Of a stretch of 64,000 bases of DNA, positions 1 through 9,799 are shown one piece after another. Location of the stretch: the NCBI GenBank assembly GCA_930367205.1, contig OV884011.1, positions 169,705,226 to 169,769,225 on the forward strand. The letters run 5' to 3'. Origin of the DNA: Acanthosoma haemorrhoidale. Its lineage: Eukaryota; Arthropoda; Insecta; Hemiptera; Acanthosomatidae. The position numbers and the translations under genes are program-made. A model generated the notes under the pieces. It searched no databases, had not been told where the DNA came from, and saw only the letters and a list, made by a program, of their open reading frames with translations. Positions within the stretch are counted from its first letter, which is position 1, and every line of letters begins with the position of its first letter.

Positions 1-1352
1 GACGATGAAGGTTCGGGACGTCCAAAAACTGCAACTACCGACGAAAACATCGCCAAAGTTCACCAAATGGTGCTAGACGACCGCCGAATTAAAGTGAGAG
101 AGATAGCAGAGGTTATGAACATGTCAAAAGAACGTGTTTGTCACATATTAAATCAGCATTTAAAGATGAGAAAGCTGTCCGCGCGTTGGGTGCCGCGTTT
201 GCTCACGTTAGACCAAAAAATGAACTCAAATGAACATTTCCAACGCTCTGTTCGTGCAGTATAGGCGCAATAAATCCGAGTTTTGGCGACGATTAATTAC
301 TGTGGATGAAACTTGGATACACCATTATACGCCCGAAACAAAAATACAGTCCAAACAGTGGACTACAAAGGGGGAACCGGCTCCAAAAAAAGCAAAAACT
401 GTTTTTTCGGCTGGAAAAGTGATGGCGACTGTTTTTTGGGATAGTCATGGAGTTATTTTAATCGATTATCTTCAAAAAGGAAAAACCATTACAGGAGCAT
501 ACTACGCATCATTACTTGACAAGCTGAAGGCAGAACTTGCGGAAAAACGGCCACATTTGCAGAAAAAGAAAATCCTGTTTCACTAAGACGATTTCATAAG
601 TTGTTGGCAGTAAACATCTGAGTTTATCGTTCGGTTGTTAGGGAGCAGCTCAAAATACACAACACCTTTCTCACTTTTCCCACCAAATTAACAGCATGAT
701 CTTCTGATGCAATTCAGCTTTCGATATGGTTTGTGGTGGTATGCTTGGACCATGATCTTTTCCAATTAACATTACTGTAGAATATCCATTTTTCATCGCC
801 AGTGATAATTCGTTTCAAAAAAGGTTCAATTGTCATTATGTTTGAAATGTGTATCACAAATATTGATTCATTTTGTTAGGTGAATTTCTTTTAATTCATG
901 TGGAACCCAAATATCGAGCTTCTTAACAAGTACTAGACGTCTTATAAGAATTTCAGTTGTTGTGTGCGATACATTTAACTGTTTTGCAATCTCTCGCACA
1001 GACGATTCGATTCAATTATGGCTTTCATCATGCGAAAATCCATGGTTACGGTTTGAACTGCTTGACCATCCGCCTTATTCACCAGATCTAGCCCCAAGCG
1101 ACTTCTTTTTGTTCCCTCATCTAAAATTGCGCTCGGAGGACAGAGATTTTCGTCAAATGAAGAGACAATCACCTTCGTGAACGATTATTTTGCAGATAAA
1201 AACGCCGCGTACTATTTGGACGGGTTACAGAGATGGGAGCATCGCTGGGAGAAGTGTGTAGAGTTACAAGGAGGCTATGTTGAAAAATAAAAAAAAAATT
1301 CTGAAAAAACGTCTTGTATTTTTGTTAGGTCGGAGACTTTTCAGACCACCCT
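1..1352 (+). mobile_element. Mariner transposon copy 1, broken, left end outside window
   Basis: A Tc1/mariner transposase reads on the plus strand in pieces. Bases 4-230 give the helix-turn-helix part (EIAEVMNMSKERVCHIL). Bases 275-584 give the first catalytic block (VDETWIHHYTPETK) up to KKKILFH. The domain resumes at about 1040 with LLDHPPYSPDLAPSDFF, the block around the third catalytic Asp, and ends at the stop near 1290 after QGGYVEK. Frameshifts separate the parts, and about 20 residues carrying the second Asp are lost at the 590-1028 insertion. The 3' terminal inverted repeat lies at about 1327-1352 (GGTCGGAGACTTTTCAGACC). The 5' end is outside the window. It is a dead copy; the family assignment is secure from the motifs. 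Confidence 0.88.
594..1028 (-). mobile_element. Second mariner fragment inserted antisense in copy 1
   Basis: Read on the minus strand, this block encodes a different mariner-family transposase: REIAKQLNVSHTTTE (helix-turn-helix), then LVKKLDIWVPHEL, then FLKRIITGDEKWIFYSNV with the first catalytic Asp, then a frameshifted stretch. It has several stops and shifts and no visible terminal inverted repeats. It interrupts copy 1 at the place where that transposase loses its second catalytic Asp. The two sequences differ, so this is not a simple inversion of copy 1. Simple insertion or rearrangement cannot be told apart here. Confidence 0.8.
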
Positions 1353-1389
1353 CGTCAGGGGTAGTCTGACGAAACTTTTCAGGCCTATA
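1323..1389. repeat. Doubled mariner terminal repeat at a junction
   Basis: The 3' end of mariner copy 1 (TCGGAGACTTTTCAGACCACC) is followed at once by a second, diverged version of the same motif, read as GTCTGACGAAACTTTTCAGG. The LTR sequence begins just after it. This suggests two related termini met here before or during the LTR insertion. Confidence 0.5.
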
Positions 1390-2814
1390 GTCAATTAATT
1401 TAAACAAATGAAAATAACATAAATAAGTCATTGTAAATATTGTAAACAATAAAAAGTGCAGCTGCAAGTCAATTAGTTATAGGAGCTGAGAACCCGCTAC
1501 CCACATTAGATAGTGTCGAGACGTCACTAGGGGGGTGCCTGGTCAGCCTAGCCCTGGTGACCAGTGCGGATTGTTCGAGTTTATAACCTGGACAATCGTT
1601 TCATGACGGCGTTACTATCTGCCTCCATTTTTGATAGGTATGTGCCCCGACAATGCACTATGTTCAAGAGAAGAGGTACTGAGGTTTTTCATAAAGAATT
1701 AGTCAAGTTTTCTGAGTTCGAGCGGAAACTAAGCGTCAACGAGTAAAGGTCACGAGAGACTAATTAACAGGGCCAGGAGCCCTGGCTTAAGTACCCTCTC
1801 TGGGAGGGCTGCAAGGGCCTAGGCCGGTGGTTGGGTTTCCACACATGTGGTGATGAACCGCGACTGCCGCCTTATTACCCGACCCCTGGAGGGTAGAGGC
1901 TGCAAAAGGTTTGTTTATGTTTATGACTGTTTATGACTGACAGCTGGTGACCCTTCTCGTGTTACTTAGTTGGCTTCCGTCTTTTATTGCTTAACACATT
2001 TACAATGATTTATATTTGTTTATAATACATTTAGTTCATGTTATTTTACTTTTGCTTACAATATATGTGCAATAGAGTATACTGTGATTTATCTTAGTAG
2101 TTAGCGGTCGCAACAGGTAGTAAAACAACCCGGCCTGGTTTGGCCTACGGCTGCCGAGAACAAAGCCCCACCGTATGGCCTCATTGGATACAATAACGAG
2201 GCAGATGATTGGACCTAACAAGCCACCACTAACTATAAATAGGGGCAGATCTCGGTCTGTAATTCATTCTCCCGCCGACTCTCTAATTGATGACTTGCGC
2301 CTGCTCTGATGTTCAAGAACTTGGCCTTCTCATTTATGAAAACCTCTGGACCTCTCTCTTCCTAACCTCGCTATGTTTTAGTGCGGCCTTGTCAGACTCC
2401 ACACTCTCCTAGTGGGATTCTCTGCCTTCACCTCGCCAAAACTAGCAACTCCTTGGGAGAGACCTCTCCCACGCGGACAACGGTTGTCCTGGCCCTGCAA
2501 ATTTACCAAGTAGTGTCTCCTACGGCAATCCAGTCTGCCTCTCTCCGGTTCACACTTGCCTTTGGGATCCAGACGGATTTCGCCTACCCTTAGATACCGA
2601 GTGTGAATTCGTGGTCATTCCAAGACCACACAAACTACCTACAATACCTACCCTATACCTCTTCTCCTGAACATAGTGCATAGGGCACATGCCTATCAAA
2701 CATAGTCAGATAGTAAGACCGTCATGAAACGATTGTCCAGATCATAGCCTAATCAACCCTCACTTCGTCACCAGGGCTAGGGAAACTAGGCACCCCCCTC
2801 GTGACGACCCGACA
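1390..2814 (+). mobile_element. Solo LTR, long subtype, split by a nested LTR
   Basis: Bases 1390-1513 plus 2116-2814 together match, in reverse complement, the LTR at 56802-57691. Shared features are an AATTAATTTAAACAAATG start, a CAATAAAA polyadenylation motif near 1447, the GCTGCCGAGAACAAAG block near 2150, TATAAATAGGGG at about 2235, and the end GTGACGACCCGACA at 2814. The first 50 or so bases expected by comparison are missing, replaced by mariner termini. A second LTR lies inside at 1514-2115. No internal coding region is present, so it is an LTR remnant of an LTR retrotransposon. Confidence 0.75.
1514..2115 (-). mobile_element. Solo LTR, short subtype, nested in another LTR
   Basis: On the minus strand this begins TGTTGCGACCGCTAACTAC at 2115 and ends with CGACA at 1514, so it has TG...CA ends. 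It matches the LTR at 58268-58948 in both ends, in the AAGCAATAAAAG polyadenylation region and in the CAGCTG/GTCATAAACA motifs. The flanks GATAG and GGTAG look like a 5-bp target duplication with one mismatch. Its position inside the other LTR shows that it arrived later. Confidence 0.75.
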
Positions 2815-2878
2815 TCCATAAATACAATTTAATTGAGTAATTGATGAAAAAAACCTATGAAATGCCAATTACTAACTA

Positions 2879-3750
2879 TAGGGTGTCCCAGAATTAACGC
2901 AAGATTTGATTTAAATATAAAACACAGTTTTTAGTATTTGTGTTATTTTTTTATTGAATTATAAAGCAAATAGGATAGGGTTATTTATGGAATAACACAT
3001 CGGACCTAAGGCCTCCATGACTTTGCTGGCACATATGCACTCTTTAGTCGAAATTATCCATGACCATTTGGCATAAATGTGGTTGAATTTCTTCTTTTAA
3101 TGCACGGGTGGATGTGGGATTGTTGACATACACCTTTGACTTCAAATAACCCCATAAAAAGAAATCTAAAGGTGTTTAATCACACAATCTAGGGGGCCAA
3201 TTCTGATCACCGAAACAAGAGATTACACGATCTGGAAATTTCATGCAGTATTTGAATTGTTTCATGGGCTGTGTGGAATGTGGCACCATCTTGTTGAAAC
3301 CACATATTGGCCTCATCAATATCATCCAATTTCGGCACAAAGAACTGTGTTTACGACGCCGAATAGATGTTCCTGGATTTTCAACAAAACTTTCACACAT
3401 TGCTCCGATATTGACATTTGAACGGCTTGTTTTTGGACGACCAGTGTTTTTAGTGTCCCCAACTGATCTAGTCTCCCTAAATTTTTCAATTAATCTCTTC
3501 ACAGTTGATGAAGTCAAAACACCATTCCGACCATATTTTGTATGAAATTTTCGAACTCAGGCCGCCAAACTTTCATTATTTTTGGGATAATGTTCAACAA
3601 TAAAGACACGTTGTTCTATCGTGTAACACTCCATTTTTTATAACCCTAATCTGTCAGCTGTCAAATTATTTTTTTTTTTAGGGTTGCCAGCACTTTACTG
3701 CACAAATGGTGGCAAATTCAAATCTTGCGTTAATTCTGGGACACCCTTTA
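2879..3750 (-). mobile_element. Mariner-like element, family with GGGTGTCCCAGAATTA ends
   Basis: Terminal inverted repeats GGGTGTCCCAGAATTAACGC lie at both ends, bordered by TA. On the minus strand the transposase starts near 3632 (MECYT) and includes VKRLIEKFRET, NTGRPKTSRSNVNI and, after a frameshift, WFQQDGATFHT with a catalytic Asp, then the third-Asp block SCDLTPLDFFLWGYLK-like (here with a stop after CD). The region with the first catalytic Asp is deleted, so at 0.87 kb it is internally deleted and non-autonomous. A second copy lies at 24521-25318. Confidence 0.88.
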
Positions 3751-5870
3751 GTATACCATGCCTAAGACTGGTGATAACACCAAATAATATAGTGTATTAC
3801 AGACGAGAAATTCTCCGAAATCATCAAACACCGACCGTGTAAATTAAAAGCAGACAAAAAAAATCATCAAAAGGGAATTTTCTTTGAAAGTAAAAAACTT
3901 TTAAATAAGTAAAGAGTTAGCATAAACGGGTCTCTTCAGAGACACTGCTGTGAATAAGTCATTCGTGAATGGAAGTAACAACGAGAGAGGGGCAATTGTT
4001 AAAAGACTTTCGACCTTCCAGTGATTGGCGTTTGAACAACTGTTGATCGTAAACTTTTTTATTGTATTTTGTAAAAAGGTTCAAACCTTATAATCGATGA
4101 GGAGCTGGTGATATAAACGTAACTCTAAAACAATGAATTATGGATTTTGTACATTATATTCAAGCTTCACGAATTTTCGCACTTTTTAGCAAGGAATGGT
4201 TATATTTTTATCACGATATAATTGTTAGCATTTTACAATGAGAGATAGAAAGGATCCATATTTATATATAGAAGGGAGGAAGTTAAAAAAGGAAGGTAAA
4301 AAAGGGTCATGACGTATGTTGGGCAGAGGCAGTCCTAAGAGGGAAAGAACGATAACTGGCCACAGAGCTCGGATAAATCCCCTGAATAATTCGTCAGTTT
4401 TCAGATTATGGAAAAATGTGGGCGGGGCCGGGAACGGAATAAAACTCTTCCCTCTAAGGCCTACTACGCGCGTCTCTATTTCCTAGTATTGATTTTCCAC
4501 TAAATCTCTCCCCTCTCTCTCACTTTCGCTATCTCTGTTTCTCTTTCAAACACTGGAGGGGGGATTGGAGGGGTGGTTGGGAGAGGGCCCTGCGTGAAAT
4601 ACAAAAATATCAAATGTCAAAAGTTGGGGGTTGCGTTAGGAGAGGGGGGATCAGGGGTGGAGGGGCGGGAAGGAGGGATGGGAGGGGAAGGAGGCTGTTT
4701 GAATATTAGAAAGTACGAGTGAGGCACGGTTCTCGTTTTCCTTTCCGTATCTAAAGACCTATTTTTGGGCAAATGGAATCGAATCTAAAACTAAAAACCT
4801 CACTTCAGGGCTAACGGCTCCAATGCAATCTCCCCTTAAATAAAACTAATTAATGGCCGATAATATGTTGTTAGATAATAAAAACTATCTATTTTGAATG
4901 GTTTTATTATTATTATTGTTCTTTCCAAGCATGTCAAGCCATAGGGTAATCAATGCTCAGATACATCGACCGTTTTATCTTAAAGTAGTAGTTCATATTA
5001 CTTTCCATGCTGCTATGTCAATAGTCAACAACATTCTGTGTTGTTTTTTTCTATTTTTTTAAATTGAACATTATTAACTATAATTTTGTATGATGCTTTC
5101 TCCTCGTACTGCATATCACGCATTTTAAGGAGTGCATGTCTTAAATCTAACATTATCTGATTCTTGTTAAAAATGTATACATTGTAAAGGGACTAGGTGA
5201 TGGAGATCACCTTTGGGTTAGTTTCTGTGTTTATATAAGGAGATCGTCCTAGGTGTTATCCCCCAACTCATGTTCCGTGTTCAGGTTGCCTTTGCGAAGT
5301 TTAACCGAATAAAACTCATGATTTAGGATACATTTAAGGACGTATATGCACAAATAATTTCTAGGATATCCCGGAAGACAAAGTTTTGAGATCCATCAAT
5401 ATATATCGCATACCTTTACAAGCCGCTTTTAGATATTTACATTTTATCTTTTCATTTGTTGAAAATGCGGTTCCATATTGTTTAACAAAGGAATTATTAC
5501 AACCTTTTTGTTTTGTTTTTAAATATCAAATGGTTGAAGAATTTAAGAAAATGGCGCGGAGTCCCATGAGTATTTCGCTTCCTCTTTATTTCCCTTAAAT
5601 ATACGCCTAAAAATTTTACTGAAAAAAACGAATTGTTTTCAAAATAACTGTGAGGTTACCGATCTCTGGATCGTCCAGTATAATACTTGTATACATACAG
5701 TGTTTTTACAACCGATTAATAACAATAATAAAGCGTAATATTACATCGAGTGGAATCCTGTGATTTATCTTCATCTTTTATCGTTCCTACGAATTAAATA
5801 GAAAGGTTTCCTTTTTTTTTGTGATATGCAGAATTTATATTAGAAATATGTATCATTTATATCATTGAAG
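3751..5870. other. Intergenic, no gene recognised
   Basis: Only short open frames occur and none resembles a known protein. The stretch 4370-4530 has CT-rich and GC-richer sequence that could be promoter-like for a gene outside the window, but nothing decides this. A G-rich tract inside is listed separately. Confidence 0.5.
4548..4692 (+). repeat. G-rich tract, possible G-quadruplexes
   Basis: Many runs of three or more G on the plus strand, such as GGAGGGGGGATTGGAGGGG, with short loops, follow a CT-rich stretch at 4500-4545. The composition is unlike the AT-rich surroundings. Folding is an inference from run spacing only. Confidence 0.55.
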
Positions 5871-5925
5871 GCATTTGCCTGTCTTCATTGTTACAAACTA
5901 TATTCCTGTTCCTTACCGGTCTCTA

Positions 5926-6095
5926 TCAGCCCATGTCCTGCCATCTGCTCCGCGAAATCGTCCCTTTCTGACATCCTTGGATGACCTCTCTTCTCCCTTT
6001 CAGCTGACCCCATTTAACCCTGCTCGGCCACCTGTTGCCCTCCATCCTCCTTATGTGTCCATACCACATAGGCAGAAGCAATCTAAAAGGTGTTA
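5926..6095 (-). mobile_element. LINE C-terminal fragment, decayed
   Basis: Minus-strand translation reads LPMWYGHIRRMEGNRWPS, then GRREVIQGCQKG and SRWQDMG. A WYGHIxRMExxRWP signature followed by a basic GRRR-like stretch is typical of the tail after the reverse-transcriptase domain of RTE-like and related LINEs. No RT motifs remain upstream. A run of A and T at 6094-6115 is next to it. Confidence 0.45.
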
Positions 6096-6115
6096 AAAAA
6101 AAAATTTTTTTTGGA

Positions 6116-7290
6116 ACCACTTATAGAAATTACGTATTTAATCCCGTGGGAAACAGTTTCAATAGGTTTGTTCTGGTCAATATTATAGTCATTTACATTT
6201 TTGTTTTACTTAAAGCAATTTTCAGTGACAGAAATAGTTTAAGAAATAAAATGAGGTATTTTAAAACAAAAATTTCTAGTTGGGTATTTTTACTGGGTTG
6301 TAATTGATAAAATAAAATAAAATTCTCTTGTCTTCCCACAATTGTTACATCTGTATACAATAGCACTTTCGGCATCTCAAGCTGTTTTTAACAAGTGCTT
6401 ATTATAATTTCAAGTTAGTATTCACTAATAATAAAAGGTCCGACTCCGGCCATGTAGGAAGTATACTCAGCGGTTATAACAGCAGCGTGAGCTGCCAAAA
6501 ATTCTCGTTCTACAAACACGCTAATTTTGGAAAGACAAGGGAGTTGACTTTTATTTTTGATGAATTTTTTTCATAACCATTTGATAGGTATTTAATAATC
6601 TCAAGTGGATATGATCCTTTTTTTTTTCTTAACCTCACAACAACAAAAAAGGGTCACAGACCGAAAAGGGTTTCAAGTCACAGTACAAGAGGCAACAACC
6701 AGTTTTGGTGCAATTGTTTCTTCATTGTTCCGTGATGCTTTTCTGGGATTCGTGAACGTTCTAGAATTCTGCTTACTGTCCTCTAATGTTCGCAAGCCGT
6801 GTGCCATGGCTTAATCTTAAATGTATTAAAATAATGATAAAGATAATACAGTTTGATTTATCCAGGGACTACTGACCCTTTAACAGAATCACGAGAAGTG
6901 CGAAATTGGGTTTTGTATCTTAAATTATATTCATTAAGGATACAGAAAAAAAATGGGTACTCTCATTAATAGTAACGTCAGCATGCAACTGCGTAAGAGA
7001 CAAATCGAATCCAAATTGAGGAAACCAATGTCTATGACATCATCTACGAACATCATTCCTAGACTGTGGGATACTGTGAGGGGATTTTCTATGTAAACAC
7101 ATCAAATAGCCACAAAAAATACTGATGCTACAATATGCCTAAGAGAGATGGAAATATTTGAGGGGGGTCAACGACCCACACCCTAACTCCTCACACCACC
7201 CCTATACGAAAAATTCAGAATTACCGAATTATATTTGCATCAGTTCTTCTTCTCACCTATGAGAGCTTAAAATAATTCACCGTATTTCCC
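6116..7290. other. Intergenic, nothing recognised
   Basis: AT-rich sequence with short frames only. No transposase, RT or host protein motif was seen on either strand. Confidence 0.4.
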
Positions 7291-7370
7291 ATTAAAAACT
7301 ATATAAATTCAAAAAGTCTTTCAAACAGGACTGTAGCTATACTTCCCGTCAAGTATATAAACAAAACACC

Positions 7371-7705
7371 GACCCATGCCCCTACATCAAGTCGCCTGTC
7401 CCCGGTATTCTGGGAAAGTAAAATAGACCACTTGCAATCATGACTTTCAGAAAATACCAAAGACGGCATACCACGAGTTTGATTCAAATATCTCCAACGC
7501 TGGCCATGGTCCTACATCGAGTCACCATTCCCTAGTACTTTAGAAACCATAACAGGCCACTCGTGATTTCCCGAGCTTAGGGCATTCACAAGAAGTTATA
7601 TCGTCACTTTGGGTACAAATATCTATAACGCTGGTTATGCTTCCATATTAAATCAACTGTTCCCAGTAATCCTTAATAGCAATAGGTGTCGGCGATTTCC
7701 CGATT
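7371..7705. repeat. Diverged 130-bp tandem repeat, about 2.5 copies
   Basis: The block CCTACATCRAGTC recurs at 7381 and 7511, and a diverged version starts at 7641. The block TACAAATATCTATAACGCTGG (7617) matches TTCAAATATCTCCAACGCTGG (7485). The block GATTTCCCGA occurs at 7565 and 7694. The period is 130-131 bp. Copies are roughly 60-70 percent alike by eye. No coding role is seen. Confidence 0.7.
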
Positions 7706-7726
7706 TTCGACCACACGGAAGTAGAT

Positions 7727-7969
7727 GTGTTTAGTTTAGACTATGTTCTGTCAAGTGTCTACTTCAATAGTTGTATGAGTAACCAGTGTAATATAACGTA
7801 CAGTAACCAGTGGAATAGTCGGTTGAGTAGTCTGTTGAATAACAGGACGATTGGCCAGTTAAATTGCTCACCAAGTAGTCGGTACTGTATCCAGTGGAAT
7901 TGCCGCTATTAGTCAGTTGAATATTCGGTAGAGTATCCAGATGAATAGTTAGTTGAGTAACCAGTTAAA
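7727..7969. repeat. Degenerate 12-bp minisatellite, about 20 units
   Basis: Sequence from the fifth unit on cuts cleanly into 12-mers such as GTAACCAGTGGA, ATAGTCGGTTGA, GTAGTCTGTTGA, GTATCCAGTGGA, ATATTCGGTAGA, ATAGTTAGTTGA and GTAACCAGTTAA. The consensus is about RTAGYCAGTTGA. Two units are 10 bp. Because 12 is a multiple of three, one frame stays open for 61 codons with a loose four-residue period (SNQW NSRL SSLL), but there is no sign that it is translated. Confidence 0.75.
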
Positions 7970-8149
7970 GTCTTGTTACTGTACTCTACAACACCCAACT
8001 CTGCCTGTTGGAGTAGCCCTTAAGTTGGTAACATATATTTACTTGTTGGGAATATATAAGAACAAAATAAAAATGAAAGTCTAAATACTAAATGTGGGTT
8101 AAGGGAGGTTCCATGCTTTCTCAAAACATTTTTCTAATGGCCCTAAACG

Positions 8150-8910
8150 GAGTTATTAATTAGGTACCCAGGAAAAAGGGTTCATACTGGAGGAGTTCTC
8201 GATTTTATGGATTAGCCTTCTTAATCAAAGGCTATCCTCTTCCCACCAGAGGATTTCAATGAAGAAACCGCCAAAATCGGCCGAGAACAATGTAGTGAAG
8301 ACTAAAAAACTTAGAGAAGAAGCATTAACTGCAAGAAAATGGATGGCCAATACAAGCAACAAAATCTGAAATTTTTCCTATCATGGGAGTGTTACCTCAG
8401 AGGAGGATATACTCTCAGAATATAAAAATCATCACAAATCTGAGAAATATATGGCTGTCTTAACAGATCCATCTACAAACTAAGGTGAGAATTTCTTAGA
8501 CAAGCGTGAAGGATGTGAAGCTCACAAGAAATATATCATGTAGTCTCAAATTTATTATAAACAAATCACTGCAAGCTATTCTAGGAATCCGATGGCTGGA
8601 AAAGATAACAAACCGCAAGCTGTGGTGGAGGACTAGAGAAAAATGGATTAAAGCACAGCTGACTAAAATGAAATATGGCTGGATGGGACACACTTAGAGA
8701 AAAAAGAGAAACAACCTGAGTTGACTGACCTTCCAGTGTGACCAGAAGGTAGGAGATATTTGGGAGGTCCAGACTGTCTTGTAGAAGAACAGTAGAGAGA
8801 GCTGCAGGGCCAGGGTAAGACAGGTAGAGGTTAACGGATTGGCTGAGGATCAGGAAGAATGGAGGAATTTATTGAGCGCCTTATGTGATCATATCGAAGG
8901 ATATGATTAA
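8150..8910 (+). mobile_element. LINE 3' region fragment (post-RT tail)
   Basis: Plus-strand reading gives LQAILGIRWLEKITNRKLWWRT then KMKYGWMGHT (8570-8693), then after frameshifts a short stretch ending EEWRNLLSALCDHIEG (about 8850-8900). The ILGIRWxxKIxNxxLWxRT and WxWxGHT signatures are the well-known tail of insect endonuclease/reverse-transcriptase LINEs, ending in a short sequence around a Leu-Cys. The RT itself is missing or lies in the decayed 8150-8500 part. Confidence 0.7.
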
Positions 8911-9169
8911 AAAAAAATGATAATTGTTCAAAAAAATGTAGTTGTTTTTATCAATAAGTACAGTAATTTTTTATATTTATAAGGGAGATTTATGAGTATA
9001 TAACTAACTCTCACCTATATAATGCAACAAGTCAAGACCAGAATCATGGGTCACAGGGAATATATTCTGATTGAGTAACATGATTTTTTCTCTCAAAAAC
9101 AGTGACAAGTTTGAAATAAGTTGTGTATTTATCAGACTCAATCTGTTCAGATAAAGAATTAGATAATAA

Positions 9170-9600
9170 AAAATCATTTGACAAGGCAGACCATGATATT
9201 ATTCTTATAAAAATGAGTCAATTTAATTTTCAGTGGGATATTTAATGGTGTTGTCATCTTACCTTAGGATGCTACCACAATATATAGTGATAATTTTTAG
9301 ACCTATCAAGTTGTCTTTGTACCTCTGGGTGACAACTAAGGACTTAGTTCCTGAGTATTATTTATAATATAACAATTTGTAAATATAAAAATAACAATTT
9401 AAATAATATCTCCTTATTAAAATAAGATATCTCCTCCATCCAGATCCTATTGTTTGCTGATGACCTCAATTGTTTCAGGAGGTAAATAATATTAAAAATT
9501 GTTCAAAAAGTTCTGATAAATTTGGATAATTTGTTTAACAAGTGTTCCGAAATTTTTAGTTGTTGAATGTAGACTATATCTAGGTCATCTTGGTAGACTA
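9170..9600 (+). mobile_element. Decayed jockey-like LINE reverse transcriptase
   Basis: Frames on the plus strand give FDKADHDIILIKM (the A-motif region, first catalytic Asp), then a shifted stretch, then LLFADDLNCF at about 9446, the catalytic F/YxDD-type box. About 250 bases lie between, shorter than usual, and stops are frequent. It is a dead copy, older than the LINE at 60464-63857. Confidence 0.65.
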
Positions 9601-9799
9601 TATTGGGTAATTCAATATTAATTAGATTCATTTTAAAGAGCTTATGACAATTTCGAAGATTCTAAGACATTTTTTCATTGAATTTGATTTTATAGAATGG
9701 TGAAATATTGAATATCATTATTCACTTACTAATTATTATATTTTATGTTTCATCAACTACAGAGGCAATAATCGATGACAAGCAATAATAACTGAAAAT

